This document shows positions 15,186-23,477 of a stretch of DNA of 39,415 bases, piece after piece. The notes under the pieces were generated by a model. That model ran no database searches and was not told the DNA's origin. It was given only the letters and a program-made list of their open reading frames with translations. Source of the stretch: CBCXVS01 sp965178525 (lineage in GTDB: Bacteria; Tectomicrobia; Entotheonellia; Entotheonellales; Entotheonellaceae); assembly GCA_965178525.1 (NCBI GenBank), contig CBCXVS010000025.1:1-39415 (forward strand), given 5' to 3'. Within the stretch, counting starts at the first letter, position 1. Every line of letters starts with the position of its first letter. Both the position numbers and the translations under genes were made by a program.

Positions 15186-15578
15186 CGTACCTCATCCTTG
15201 TTTGACACAGATCCTGGATCCCCCTTCGGTGATGGACGCCGTCATCGGCCTGAAGCTGGCCGACCCTCTTCCGTGGCGGTCTGATATGGCAGGGAGTGTA
15301 TCAAAGAATAGGAATTTCAAACCCATTTTTCAAGCTCAACGTCGGCAACCTTCCTTATCAACCTTGTGTGCACCGTACGCTTCGTCATCGGCGTCCCACG
15401 CCGGATCACCTACCCCTCGACCGCCAGCTTCGCCGCAAGAGGTGTCAATAAGCACAGCATGGTGAAGCTGGTGAGAGCTGCCGAAAGGACGTTTGAAACG
15501 CCTCGCCCTTCACGTTAGACTGAAGCGGCATCTATAACGACTCATGCGTTGCAGAAACACGATCGGAGGAGGGAGACC
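15186..15578. other. Intergenic, no supported gene
   Basis: About 390 bp upstream of the SWIM operon and the antitoxin stub. I see no gene, RNA gene or clear terminator. The promoter of the SWIM-SNF2 operon should lie within the first 100 bp, but I cannot place boxes with confidence. Confidence 0.5.
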
Positions 15579-15674
15579 ATGCTAACGATACGTGGCGTGT
15601 ATAATGGGAAAACCTTTAGGGCCTTGCCTAGCGAACCCCGACCCAAGGTGCACCAGGAAGTGCCTGTTCTTTGA
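15579..15674 (+). pseudogene. Truncated AF2212-like antitoxin stub
   Basis: Behind a strong GGAGGAGGGAGA site the frame reads MLTIRGVYNGKTFRALPSEP and ends at TGA after 31 codons. The R-G-V-Y-N-G-K-x-F-R-x-L-P pattern belongs to the same small-antitoxin group as the stub at 6821. Past the TGA the same frame stays open to 15758 (AGKALLGAFIELLVSQAPGI at its end), which suggests a nonsense or fusion event. No toxin follows. Confidence 0.5.
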
Positions 15675-15799
15675 GTTTGTTCACAACGTGCGAAAGCGGG
15701 TAAAGCGTTGCTGGGCGCGTTCATTGAGCTACTCGTCTCACAAGCCCCCGGAATCTAATAAGAGCGCAAATGGATTATTCGAGCATAGGAGGTGCAATT

Positions 15800-16816
15800 A
15801 TGTCTCGACTCATGGTGTTCATGGCCGTGGCACTGGCGGTGTGGGTGGGGTCACCCGCTGCCGATGAAGTCTTGTTGAAGAATGGGGATCGTCTTACCGG
15901 TAAAATCGAGCGACTTGCCGATGGGAAGCTCACCGTGAACACCGAGTTGTTTGGAACCCTTACCGTTGATCTTCAAGACGTCCGGACGTTTTCAACGCAA
16001 GCGCCTATTCGGTTGGACTTCAGTGATGGCACCACCGTCAATCAATCGGTCTCGGCGGCAGAGGACGGCAACATCGCCATTACCCAAGAGGGCGTTCTCG
16101 CCCCCCAAACGCTCCCTTTGGCCAATGTGGTCGCGATCAACAAACCTCCCGTGAAATGGACCGGTAGCGTGGGGGCCAGCTTCACGTTGACCCAAGGCAA
16201 CTCCGAGACCGAAAGTGTCAACGTGGGAATAAGTCTACTCCGGCGCGCCGAAATCGACCGGAGCACCTTTGAGGCGGCTTACCTCTTTGGGCGACAAACA
16301 GACCCGGATACGGACGACCGGAGCACCACGCAAGACAAGTGGTTTGCCGCTCTCCAGTACGATCATTTTTTTAGCCAAAAGCTCTATGGCCATGCCACGA
16401 CCCGGGTCCATCGCGATCGTATTGCCGATCTCGACCTGAGGCTGACGGCCGGTCTTGGTGTCGGTTACCAATGGATCGAATCACCCGATCTCAATTTTTC
16501 CACGGAGGCCAGTTTGAGTTGGCTCTTTGAAGACTTTGAGAGTGGTGAAGACGACGATACGATTGTCTTGCGGCTGGCGTATCATGTGGATCAACGTTTC
16601 AATGACCGACTCCTTGTCTTTCATGATCTCGAAGCGCTTCCCAGCGTGGAAGACTTCTCAGATGTCTTTCTCACCACGCAGGCGGGCTTGCGTGCCTCTC
16701 TGACTCCGTCCATGTTTGCGGAGACCAAAGTCGTCCTTGATTACGACTCGACCCCGGCTCCTGGCTCGGAGGAAACTGATTTGAACTACTTGTTTAGCCT
16801 GGGAGTGACCTTCTAA
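15800..16816 (+). CDS. DUF481 outer-membrane beta-barrel protein (YdiY-like)
   Basis: A 338-residue exported protein. It has a signal peptide at about 1-21 (LMVFMAVALAVWVGSPAA), then a small beta domain often seen before DUF481 barrels (EVLLKNGDRLTGKIERLADG, and a second related segment TVNQSVSAAEDG). From residue about 120 come alternating amphipathic strands of a 10-12 stranded barrel (WTGSVGASFTLTQGNSETES is the DUF481 opening) ending in Phe, as outer-membrane barrels do. The start at 15800 follows AGGAGGT with good spacing; an earlier in-frame ATG at 15770 does not. Function is unknown: DUF481 proteins are salt- or stress-associated barrels. Confidence 0.85.
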   Translation: MSRLMVFMAVALAVWVGSPAADEVLLKNGDRLTGKIERLADGKLTVNTELFGTLTVDLQDVRTFSTQAPIRLDFSDGTTVNQSVSAAEDGNIAITQEGVLAPQTLPLANVVAINKPPVKWTGSVGASFTLTQGNSETESVNVGISLLRRAEIDRSTFEAAYLFGRQTDPDTDDRSTTQDKWFAALQYDHFFSQKLYGHATTRVHRDRIADLDLRLTAGLGVGYQWIESPDLNFSTEASLSWLFEDFESGEDDDTIVLRLAYHVDQRFNDRLLVFHDLEALPSVEDFSDVFLTTQAGLRASLTPSMFAETKVVLDYDSTPAPGSEETDLNYLFSLGVTF

Positions 16817-16889
16817 ACGATCCGTCGGCACCGAAGCGAATAGCCAACTGCAGGAGCTTTAGGGTACTTGCGGCGAGCTGTCCCACCAC

Positions 16890-18164
16890 TCAGACGAGCC
16901 GGGCGTGTACCCAGGCCGCGATCGACAATAGCCGGTCATCCGCACCCAGTGGGCCAATCACTTGCACGCCAACCGGTAACCCATTAGCGCCAACGTAACC
17001 CGGAAGACTCACCGTCGGCACGTGCAGAAGCGTCCACATGCGGTTGAACAGCGGATCACCCGTGGCGCCTAAACCCGCCGGAGCTTCTCCCGGCGCGCTG
17101 GGCGCCAGGAGGACATCGTACGTCGTAAACACCGTCTCCAGCATGCGGCGGCACCGTTCGGCCAACGCCATCGCATCGGCATAGGCGGTGTGGGGAATAT
17201 GGCCCCCCGGCTCCACGAGTTCCAGGAGCTTGGGGCTCAACTGCGCGCGATGCTGCGCCAATTCGTAAGCACAACAGCGGGCGCCCTCGAATACCTGAAT
17301 CGTCTCTTGAGCCGCGACGAGATCGGCGAACGCTAACGCTAGATCGAGGTCGCGCACTTCTGCACCGGCTGCCGCAAGGCGCGTTCCGGCAGTCTCCAAG
17401 GCAGTCTGCGTGTCAGCGGTGGCTTGCGGCCACTGGGGCGTCCGGTACAATCCGATCCGCGGGGGCTGTGACAGCGGCGCCAGCTCAGTAGGAGCGGCAA
17501 CGAAGGCGGCACGCAACAGCGCCAGGTCTTCGACACAGCGCGCAAACCCCCCCAGGGTGTCGAGCGTTTGCGATAGCGCTTTGATGCCGGCGATCGGGAA
17601 GTTGCCATGCGTCGGCTTGTACCCGACCACGCCACAGTAGGACGCCGGACGGATCACTGACCCCGCGGTCTGCGTCCCCAGGGCGAGCGGCGCCATCGTA
17701 TCAGCCACGGCCGCGGCAGAGCCGCTAGACGACCCCCCGGGCGTATGCGCCGGGTTGTGCGGATTGGCGGTCTTGCCCGGCGTAAACATGGCGAATTCAG
17801 TGGTGACGGTCTTACCCAGAATGACCGCACCCGCGTTGCGCAGTAAGGCGACGCAGGACGCATCCCAGCTCGGCTGATAGCCCGCGTAGATCGGCAACCC
17901 ATAGCTCGTGGGCATGTCACGCGTATCGATGAGGTCTTTAATCCCAACGGGGACACCATGTAGCGGGCCACGGGCCGGACTACGGTCGCAGGCCCGCGCC
18001 TGGGCCAGGGCCGCCTCGTCATCGAGGTGGGTCCAGGCGCCAATACGGTCCTCGCGTTCATGGATGCGAGCCAAACAGGCTTCGACCAATGCTTGACTCG
18101 TCATCGTCCCCTGGGCGATCGCGTTGGCGGCCTCGACAGCGGTCAGTTCATGTGGAGCGTTCAT
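16890..18164 (-). CDS. Amidase signature-family hydrolase
   Basis: A 424-residue enzyme with the Ser-cisSer-Lys triad: K76 in HGVPVGIKDLIDT, cis-Ser S145 in TPGGSSSGSAAAVAD, and nucleophile S169 in TQTAGSVIRPASYCGVVGYK. It hydrolyses an amide bond. Members include GatA, but this lacks a GatB/C neighbour and is shorter than most GatA proteins, so a catabolic amidase is more likely. GGAAAG lies upstream of the ATG. It is divergent from the dienelactone hydrolase gene with 178 bp between, which should contain both promoters. Confidence 0.9.
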   Translation of the reverse strand: MNAPHELTAVEAANAIAQGTMTSQALVEACLARIHEREDRIGAWTHLDDEAALAQARACDRSPARGPLHGVPVGIKDLIDTRDMPTSYGLPIYAGYQPSWDASCVALLRNAGAVILGKTVTTEFAMFTPGKTANPHNPAHTPGGSSSGSAAAVADTMAPLALGTQTAGSVIRPASYCGVVGYKPTHGNFPIAGIKALSQTLDTLGGFARCVEDLALLRAAFVAAPTELAPLSQPPRIGLYRTPQWPQATADTQTALETAGTRLAAAGAEVRDLDLALAFADLVAAQETIQVFEGARCCAYELAQHRAQLSPKLLELVEPGGHIPHTAYADAMALAERCRRMLETVFTTYDVLLAPSAPGEAPAGLGATGDPLFNRMWTLLHVPTVSLPGYVGANGLPVGVQVIGPLGADDRLLSIAAWVHARLV

Positions 18165-18342
18165 GGCGCTTTCCTAATCGTTAGAGGGGATATGCCAAAG
18201 AATTGCAGGCCATACCGGGTGGTTTTACTGGGAGTTGTTGAGGCTGTCAAGGTTACTTTTCGAGATGGTTTTCCCAGGCTGGTATCTCTGCTATGCTTGC
18301 TGCTGATCACCAAACACCGGGGGAAAAGAGGAGCACAGCATC

Positions 18343-19008
18343 ATGGGAGAAACGATTACCTACACGACACCCAACGGGCAAGAGGTCTCGGGGTACCTGG
18401 CCCTCGCTAGTGGAGGCAGCACGAAAAGCATCGTCGTCATTCAGGAATGGTGGGGACTCAATGAGCAGATTTGCGGAGTGGCCGACCGGTTTGCCGCTGC
18501 CGGGTACAATGCCTTGGCGCCGGACTTGTACAAAGGGCGGGTAACGAAAGATCCCGATGAGGCCAATCACATGATGAGCGGCCTCGATTGGATTGGCGCG
18601 ACCGAGCAGGACGTGCGTGGCGCCGTGCAGTATCTGAAGGAAAACGGTGGCGCCGCCGCGGTCATGGGCTTTTGTATGGGCGGAGCGCTAACCATCCTCG
18701 CCGCCGTGACAATCCCGGAGATGGATGTGGGCGTGTGCTTTTACGGCATCCCGCCGGAGGCGGCAGCGGATGCGCGGCAGATATCGATACCGATTCAGTG
18801 TCATTTTGCCAATCAGGATGACTGGTGCACACCCGTGGCGGTGGATAGCTTGGAAGCCAAGCTCAAAGACGCCCGGATTACCCATGAGCTTTATCGCTAC
18901 GATGCAGTGCACGGCTTTTTTAACGAGCAGCGTGCGGACGTGTATGATGCGGATGCGGCGCAGCAATCGTGGGACCGGATGTTGACCTTTCTCCAGGCGC
19001 GGCTCTGA
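18343..19008 (+). CDS. Dienelactone hydrolase family protein
   Basis: A 221-residue single-domain alpha/beta hydrolase of the dienelactone hydrolase type. C111 in MGFCMGGALT is the nucleophile, D159/D160 in NQDDWCTP and H190 in AVHGFFN complete the triad, and E35 in IQEWWGLN is the gate residue typical of the family. Length is that of ClcD-like enzymes. These hydrolyse dienelactones in chloroaromatic degradation, but many homologues act on other lactones or esters. GAGGAG precedes the ATG. No ring-cleavage dioxygenase is nearby, so the pathway is unassigned. Confidence 0.9.
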   Translation: MGETITYTTPNGQEVSGYLALASGGSTKSIVVIQEWWGLNEQICGVADRFAAAGYNALAPDLYKGRVTKDPDEANHMMSGLDWIGATEQDVRGAVQYLKENGGAAAVMGFCMGGALTILAAVTIPEMDVGVCFYGIPPEAAADARQISIPIQCHFANQDDWCTPVAVDSLEAKLKDARITHELYRYDAVHGFFNEQRADVYDADAAQQSWDRMLTFLQARL

Positions 19009-19020
19009 TAGGAGCGGTTA

Positions 19021-19050
19021 GCTCTCAGCTCTCAGCTCTTAGCTCTTAGC
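19021..19050. repeat. Heptamer tandem repeat, GCTCTCA/GCTCTTA x4
   Basis: Units GCTCTCA, GCTCTCA, GCTCTTA, GCTCTTA and a partial GC occur head to tail between two convergent genes. It belongs to the same AGCT-core family as the arrays at 19941-19954, 20024-20056 and 25172-25192. Confidence 0.95.
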
Positions 19051-19122
19051 GAAGAACAAAGAAAGGCAAGACGGCGGGTGACGAGCAGACAGACGACGCC
19101 GTGGCTTCCCCACCCTTGGGCC

Positions 19123-19917
19123 CTACCATGCCCGCCAACCGCCATCGACGTGGAGGATAGCGCCCGTGATATACGACGCCGCCGGCGAGGCAAGAAAAAT
19201 AATCGCGCCGAGCAACTCCCCTTCCTTCCCGAGGCGACCCATGGGCGTAAACAACTCCATGCGCGCCCGCTGCTCGTCGTGTACCCGCCCTAAGCGGGGA
19301 TCAGTAATCATTTCGGTCGGAAACCAGGAGGGCGCCAGGGCATTGACCGTGATGCCGTGCGGCGCCCATTCCACCGCAAGCTGCCGGGTCATATTCGTCA
19401 CTGCGCCTTTCGTGGTGGCATAGCCGATCGTCTTGTGCACCGCATTGGCGCCTTCGCCCAACACGGACGACACCATAATCATACGGCCGCCTTGCTGCCG
19501 CTCGATCATCTGCTGCCCCACTTTCTGACTGCAGAGAAAGACGGCCGTCAAGTTCACGTCCAAAGCCTGTTGCCATTTGTCCCGCGTATGCCGCTCGGCC
19601 CGGCCCACCGGCGCCACGCCGGCGTTGTTGACCAAAATATCAATCGGCCCCAAGGTCTCTTGCACCTGTGTCAAAGCCGCATCGATCTGCTCTTCATCCG
19701 TGAGGTCCGCCTGCACGGGCTGGCTCCGCACCCCCAGGTCCTCGAGTTCACGCGCCACCGCTTGTAAGCGCTCGAAGCGCCGGGCAACCAAGGCGACATC
19801 CGCCCCGGCCATCGCCAGACCACGCGCAAATTCAATCCCCAAGCCGCTCGACGCGCCCGTGACCAACGCGACTTTGCCATGCAAACCGAAGAGCTGCTCC
19901 AAATGCTTCTGACTCAT
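19123..19917 (-). CDS. Short-chain dehydrogenase/reductase (classical SDR)
   Basis: A 264-residue Rossmann-fold oxidoreductase. TGASSGLG (20-27) binds the nucleotide; VARR at 44-47 after the second strand suggests NADP(H); NNAG (97-100); catalytic S150/S151, Y166 and K170 (GYATTK); and the C-terminal ITGAILHVDGGWRAW typical of SDRs. The substrate is unknown. A heptamer cluster lies just upstream of its start, between it and the anti-sigma gene, with no close operon partner. Confidence 0.92.
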   Translation of the reverse strand: MSQKHLEQLFGLHGKVALVTGASSGLGIEFARGLAMAGADVALVARRFERLQAVARELEDLGVRSQPVQADLTDEEQIDAALTQVQETLGPIDILVNNAGVAPVGRAERHTRDKWQQALDVNLTAVFLCSQKVGQQMIERQQGGRMIMVSSVLGEGANAVHKTIGYATTKGAVTNMTRQLAVEWAPHGITVNALAPSWFPTEMITDPRLGRVHDEQRARMELFTPMGRLGKEGELLGAIIFLASPAASYITGAILHVDGGWRAW

Positions 19918-19940
19918 AGGGCCGTACCTTTCTTTTTCAA

Positions 19941-20056
19941 GCTCTCAGCTCTCAAGCGCCCTTGCAGGGAAGCAAGGGCGCTATTAGCTATTAGCTTAAA
20001 AAAGAAGAAAAAGCAAGGGGAGGAGCTGTCAGCTATCAGCTATCAGCTATCAGCTT
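19941..20056. repeat. Cluster of heptamer repeats with an embedded 10-bp hairpin
   Basis: GCTCTCA x2 (19941-19954) is followed by a perfect stem AGCGCCCTTG/CAAGGGCGCT (19955-19964 and 19973-19982, 8-nt loop), then TATTAGC x2 (19982-19995) and AGCTGTC + AGCTATC x3 (20024-20051) with an AGCTT end. It lies between two minus-strand genes. The hairpin could terminate the anti-sigma transcript. Confidence 0.9.
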
Positions 20057-20127
20057 AAAAAGGGGAAAACTAGGAGAAAAGCGAGGATACCAGCAATCGG
20101 AATGCAGCACCGGGAAGTATCTTCTTC

Positions 20128-20155
20128 ATTCCGCATTCCGCATTCCGCATTCCGC
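20128..20155. repeat. Heptamer tandem repeat, ATTCCGC x4
   Basis: Four perfect copies of ATTCCGC end 5 bp before the stop codon of the anti-sigma gene. The unit is the reverse complement of the GCGGAAT array at 11291-11311, so the same family occurs in both orientations 9 kb apart. Confidence 0.95.
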
Positions 20156-20160
20156 ATTTC

Positions 20161-20952
20161 TTATATGGTTCCTGTGGCTTTGCGCGCAATCTGCAACAGC
20201 TCATCCGGACGCAGGTCAGACACTAAGCTGCAAACAATCTCGCCATCCTGCCACAAGATCGTGCTGTAGCCCTTGTGCGTATGAATATGGAAGGTGCGAG
20301 CATCGAACCGGACCGAACGCGTCGCGTTGAGGGCGATATTCTTGTCGGCAAACATGAGAAACGAGAGCCCATGATCACGGGAAGTATAGGCGATTTCGGC
20401 CACCCGCCGGTTGAGGAAATAATTCAGGCGCACACCGACCAAAGCATAATCCTCTGCCGGGATGGCCGGCAGCGGGGGGGCAAACTCAACCTTGCCGTCG
20501 AACCAACGCCGGATGACGCCCGCATCCGCTGCGACCTTGTCGTAGGGGGCATTCATGAGCTGCGCGCGAATCTGGCTATCGACAATTTCTTGCACGACAA
20601 GCGGCACCGACGCTGGCCACCAGAGCCGCATACCCAAAGCGAAGAGGAGGAGCGCCGCCATGGCCACCGCGCCACTCCAGAGCAATGTGCGGGAGAGCCA
20701 ACGCGGCATCGGCATGACGTTGACGGGCGCGTCGTCAACGAGTTGCGGCTCGATGGCGGAAACGACAGGGTCGGGAACGTCTTCTGGCGGCAGGGCGGTC
20801 TGCAATAGGGTCTGCAAACGATGGTGCGCCGTGGCTTCGCTTTGGCACACCTGGCAGTCTTGGAGATGCTGCTCGACTTCGGCGGCATCGGACGGCGCAA
20901 GTTCCCCATCGAGATAGAGGTAGAGCTGGACTTTAGGTCGGTTGCATGTCAT
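20161..20952 (-). CDS. Membrane-anchored ZAS anti-sigma factor
   Basis: A 263-residue protein. Its N-terminus is a zinc-binding anti-sigma (zf-HC2/ZAS) domain with C3, H29, C33 and C36 (YLDGELAPSD, VEQHLQDCQVCQ). One transmembrane segment follows at about 86-112, and then a 150-residue periplasmic domain I do not recognise (FADKNIALNA, HKGYSTILWQDGEIVCSLVS). It should hold the ECF sigma factor encoded 3 nt upstream and release it on an envelope or redox signal. Its ribosome-binding site lies inside the end of the sigma gene, implying coupled translation. Confidence 0.88.
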   Translation of the reverse strand: MTCNRPKVQLYLYLDGELAPSDAAEVEQHLQDCQVCQSEATAHHRLQTLLQTALPPEDVPDPVVSAIEPQLVDDAPVNVMPMPRWLSRTLLWSGAVAMAALLLFALGMRLWWPASVPLVVQEIVDSQIRAQLMNAPYDKVAADAGVIRRWFDGKVEFAPPLPAIPAEDYALVGVRLNYFLNRRVAEIAYTSRDHGLSFLMFADKNIALNATRSVRFDARTFHIHTHKGYSTILWQDGEIVCSLVSDLRPDELLQIARKATGTI

Positions 20953-20955
20953 GGT

Positions 20956-21507
20956 TTAATGCTCAATGTAGGCTCTGAGGGTCATTTGCAACAACTGGCG
21001 GCCACGGTACAATCGTGACATCACCGTACCGATGGGACACGCCATCATCTCGGCGATCTCTTTATAGGCATACCCTTCGACATCCGCTAACATCACGGCC
21101 AGGCGGAATTCAGGGGGCAGGTCATCCATGGCCATCCGCACCAGCCATCCGAGGTCGGCATTGACCGCGGCCTCTTCCGGATTCTGGCCCGTCTGCTGGG
21201 GTTGTTCGGTGCGCAACTGGCTATAGAAATTCGCAATCTCGTCAAAGCCGACGGGCCGAGGATGCTTCAGCGCTTTGCGGGCCCAATCCCGATACGCATT
21301 GATCAAAATGGTAATCAACCACGCTTTGCTATCGCTCCCCGGTTGAAATTGGTGCAGCGCCCGGCAGGCTTTTAAACACGTTTCTTGGACAAGATCCTCG
21401 GCGTCCTCGCGCTCCCGCACCATGCGCCGGGCGAGACGCAACAAGATGGGCAAATGTGGCTTGACGAGGCATTCAAACGATTCGCGTTGGCAAGACCCGT
21501 TCTTCAT
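20956..21507 (-). CDS. ECF RNA polymerase sigma factor
   Basis: 183 residues. Region 2 spans about 14-80 (LARRMVREREDAEDLVQETC, KAWLITILINAYRDWARK) and region 4 about 125-175 (DDLPPEFRLAVMLADVEGYA, YKEIAEMMACPIGTVMSRLY, RGRQLLQ). Region 3 is absent, as in ECF sigmas. AAGG lies before the ATG. It is directly followed by its ZAS anti-sigma factor. The 12-bp palindrome 21518-21529 lies 10 bp upstream of the start. Confidence 0.93.
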   Translation of the reverse strand: MKNGSCQRESFECLVKPHLPILLRLARRMVREREDAEDLVQETCLKACRALHQFQPGSDSKAWLITILINAYRDWARKALKHPRPVGFDEIANFYSQLRTEQPQQTGQNPEEAAVNADLGWLVRMAMDDLPPEFRLAVMLADVEGYAYKEIAEMMACPIGTVMSRLYRGRQLLQMTLRAYIEH

Positions 21508-21517
21508 CGCGTACCTT

Positions 21518-21529
21518 CATGACGTCATG
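21518..21529. promoter_or_regulatory. 12-bp perfect palindrome before the sigma gene
   Basis: CATGACGTCATG is identical on both strands. It ends 10 bp before the sigma start and overlaps the expected leader. It could be an operator for a dimeric regulator of the sigma/anti-sigma pair; no regulator is encoded next to it. Confidence 0.35.
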
Positions 21530-21580
21530 TATCCCGGTCATATGTAGCCAAAACGAAAGACCGGAGAATTTATCCCCCAG

Positions 21581-21844
21581 CTACCGGGCTGAAGCATTGC
21601 GATACACCATGAGAATACGCTGGGCCAAGGGGGCATCGAGCTGCGGCACGTAGATTTCGATCGCGCCCAGGGCATTGTGGGCAAAAGGCAGTTGCGACAC
21701 GCGGCGCGATTTGACCCGCCATTCGACCCCTTCCCCAGCCAAAATACCCGTGATCAGGTGCAGCTCGGCTTCGTTAAACGCCGTGTGCACTTTCTCCCAT
21801 GTCTCATTTCCTAGCGAGATTTGCGCGCGATGCACTGCACTCAC
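21581..21844 (-). CDS. DUF2007-like small protein (putative signal-transducing)
   Basis: An 87-residue protein fitting the DUF2007 pattern: WEKVHTAFNEAELHLITGIL, AGEGVEWRVKSRR, a loop, then AIEIYVPQLDAPLAQRIL. These are small ferredoxin-like folds of unknown function, often next to membrane or stress genes. The start is GTG 21844 with GAGGGGAG directly in front. It lies 73 nt upstream of the sigma gene and 40 nt downstream of the zinc-ribbon gene on the same strand, so it may share their transcript. Confidence 0.68.
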   Translation of the reverse strand: MSAVHRAQISLGNETWEKVHTAFNEAELHLITGILAGEGVEWRVKSRRVSQLPFAHNALGAIEIYVPQLDAPLAQRILMVYRNASAR

Positions 21845-21884
21845 TCTCCCCTCTTTGCCCGACGCCGGCCACGGTGCCGGCGGG

Positions 21885-22112
21885 CTAACGATTGATATGA
21901 ACGCAAAACCACAGGCCGAAGACTGCCCAGAGCACGATCAGTGACATACACCCATAATGAATGACCCGTTCCTGCCGGTTCTGCTTCTGCGCCTCCTCGG
22001 GCGCCACCAGGGTCTGCAGGGATCCCGTGGCGCCGACGTATTCGCCACATTGATAGCAGTAGTTATAACGCTCAGGCATCTCCGTGCTACAGAGCGGGCA
22101 ACTCTTGATCAT
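21885..22112 (-). CDS. Zinc-ribbon membrane protein, 75 residues
   Basis: Opens with a zinc ribbon CPLCSTEMPERYNYCYQCG (C5, C8, C19, C22), followed by a polar helix (LVAPEEAQKQNRQERVIHYG) and one transmembrane segment at about 53-72 (CMSLIVLWAVFGLWFCVHI). The ribbon would face the cytoplasm. Such small ribbon-plus-TM proteins are usually uncharacterised. It is the first gene of the minus-strand group leading to the ECF sigma factor, and is divergent from the TPR gene. Confidence 0.72.
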   Translation of the reverse strand: MIKSCPLCSTEMPERYNYCYQCGEYVGATGSLQTLVAPEEAQKQNRQERVIHYGCMSLIVLWAVFGLWFCVHINR

Positions 22113-22242
22113 AATGCCAACTGCCTACCCCTTATTGAGATGTCTTTCCTCCGGAAAAACGATATAGTTAATTCTGTCCAGGCCCTTATCATGCTCCCCA
22201 CACATCATGGCGCCACGATTTCACCCAGAGGGAGGGTTCGTC

Positions 22243-23391
22243 ATGAGCCGCCGAGTTATCCTCCTCTTGCTTGTGCTTGGGCTATGGCTGCTGCCTGGCG
22301 GGCAAGGTTCCTATCTCGACGCCGCCTTGCCACTGGCAAAACCAAATGCCGACGTCATGCGAAAGGCGCTGCATCACGCCTTGAACCTCCAATTCGATCA
22401 GGCCATCACCCTGGCCACGCAGTTGGAAGAGGAGAACCAACCCACGCTCGCCTCGCACCTCACGCGGGGCATGATAGCGTACTTTCAAGTCCGCTGGCAA
22501 ACGCGCCAATCCCCTCCGGCTTACGACGTGGGACACAAAGCCCTAAGCGCCTTGCTCGACGAGGGGCAAGAGCAGCTCACACCGTCACACGAGGCGCCGT
22601 GGCTCCGGCTCCTACTGGGCACGGCGGCGATTTTCGATGCGTTGTTGCAACAACCCGAGGCGCCGTTGCAGAGCATGTCATTATTCGCTCAAGGCCGCGA
22701 CTGGCTGCAACAGGTCCTGATCGCCCATGATGAGGTCACGGACGCGCATCTTGGCCTAGGCCTGCTGTATTTTGACGGCAGCAAGGCATCGTCGTCTCTA
22801 CTACGGATGTTGGCGCGTCCCGGGGACATACCCGGCACGGAACAGTCCGTGCATCACTTAAAACGCGCCGCCGAAGCCGGTCATTTCAGCCCGGACGTAG
22901 CGCGCACGTTTCTGGCGCGGTTATACGAAACCGAACAGCGCTACGAGGAGGCCATTGCCCTGGGACAGCAGTTACAAACGCATTTCCCGAATAATGGCTA
23001 CTATGCCTTGCTCACCGGCCGCAGCCAGTGCGCCCATGCCCAACACGAGGCCTGCGCGGCGACCCTCGGTGCGCTGGCCTCCCGGGTTGCGGCCTCCCCC
23101 GCCGCCCTGGCCCAGCGTGCCGATCGCTTCGATCTCTACTACACATGGGGCAAGGCATGGAATGAGCTGCGGCAGTATGATCCGGCCTTTACCGCCTTTC
23201 GGCAGGCCATCAACCAGGACCCCCGAGCGGTCAAAGACGATACGTTATGGGCCAAATACCAGGTCGCGCGGATCTACGAACGCCGTGGGCAACGCAAGAC
23301 CGCACGGCAGTTGTATCAGACGTTGCTGCGCCGACGGAATGTTGACGACCTGCACGAGCGCGTCAGCCGGCGGCTGGCCGCACTGCGGTGA
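22243..23391 (+). CDS. Exported tetratricopeptide-repeat protein
   Basis: 382 residues. The signal peptide covers residues 1-24 (RRVILLLLVLGLWLLPGGQG); the start at 22243 is chosen for this and for GGGAGGG about 8 nt upstream. The body is alpha-helical with TPR-like pairs: MRKALHHALNLQFDQAITLA, ARTFLARLYETEQRYEEAIA, LYYTWGKAWNELRQYDPAFT and YQVARIYERRGQRKTARQLY. It is probably a periplasmic scaffold. No lipobox Cys is seen. The neighbours give no clear functional hint. Confidence 0.8.
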   Translation: MSRRVILLLLVLGLWLLPGGQGSYLDAALPLAKPNADVMRKALHHALNLQFDQAITLATQLEEENQPTLASHLTRGMIAYFQVRWQTRQSPPAYDVGHKALSALLDEGQEQLTPSHEAPWLRLLLGTAAIFDALLQQPEAPLQSMSLFAQGRDWLQQVLIAHDEVTDAHLGLGLLYFDGSKASSSLLRMLARPGDIPGTEQSVHHLKRAAEAGHFSPDVARTFLARLYETEQRYEEAIALGQQLQTHFPNNGYYALLTGRSQCAHAQHEACAATLGALASRVAASPAALAQRADRFDLYYTWGKAWNELRQYDPAFTAFRQAINQDPRAVKDDTLWAKYQVARIYERRGQRKTARQLYQTLLRRRNVDDLHERVSRRLAALR

Positions 23392-23477
23392 GGGACAACA
23401 TTGACAACATCGGAGGAATCGACAACACTACAGGACGATGCTGCACTCCAGTTACTGAGTAATCATGAGGATTTAAT

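Noticed and set aside
21957..22730. A 257-codon plus-strand frame
   Set aside because: It overlaps the zinc-ribbon gene on the opposite strand and the TPR gene in another frame; it has no domain and odd composition.
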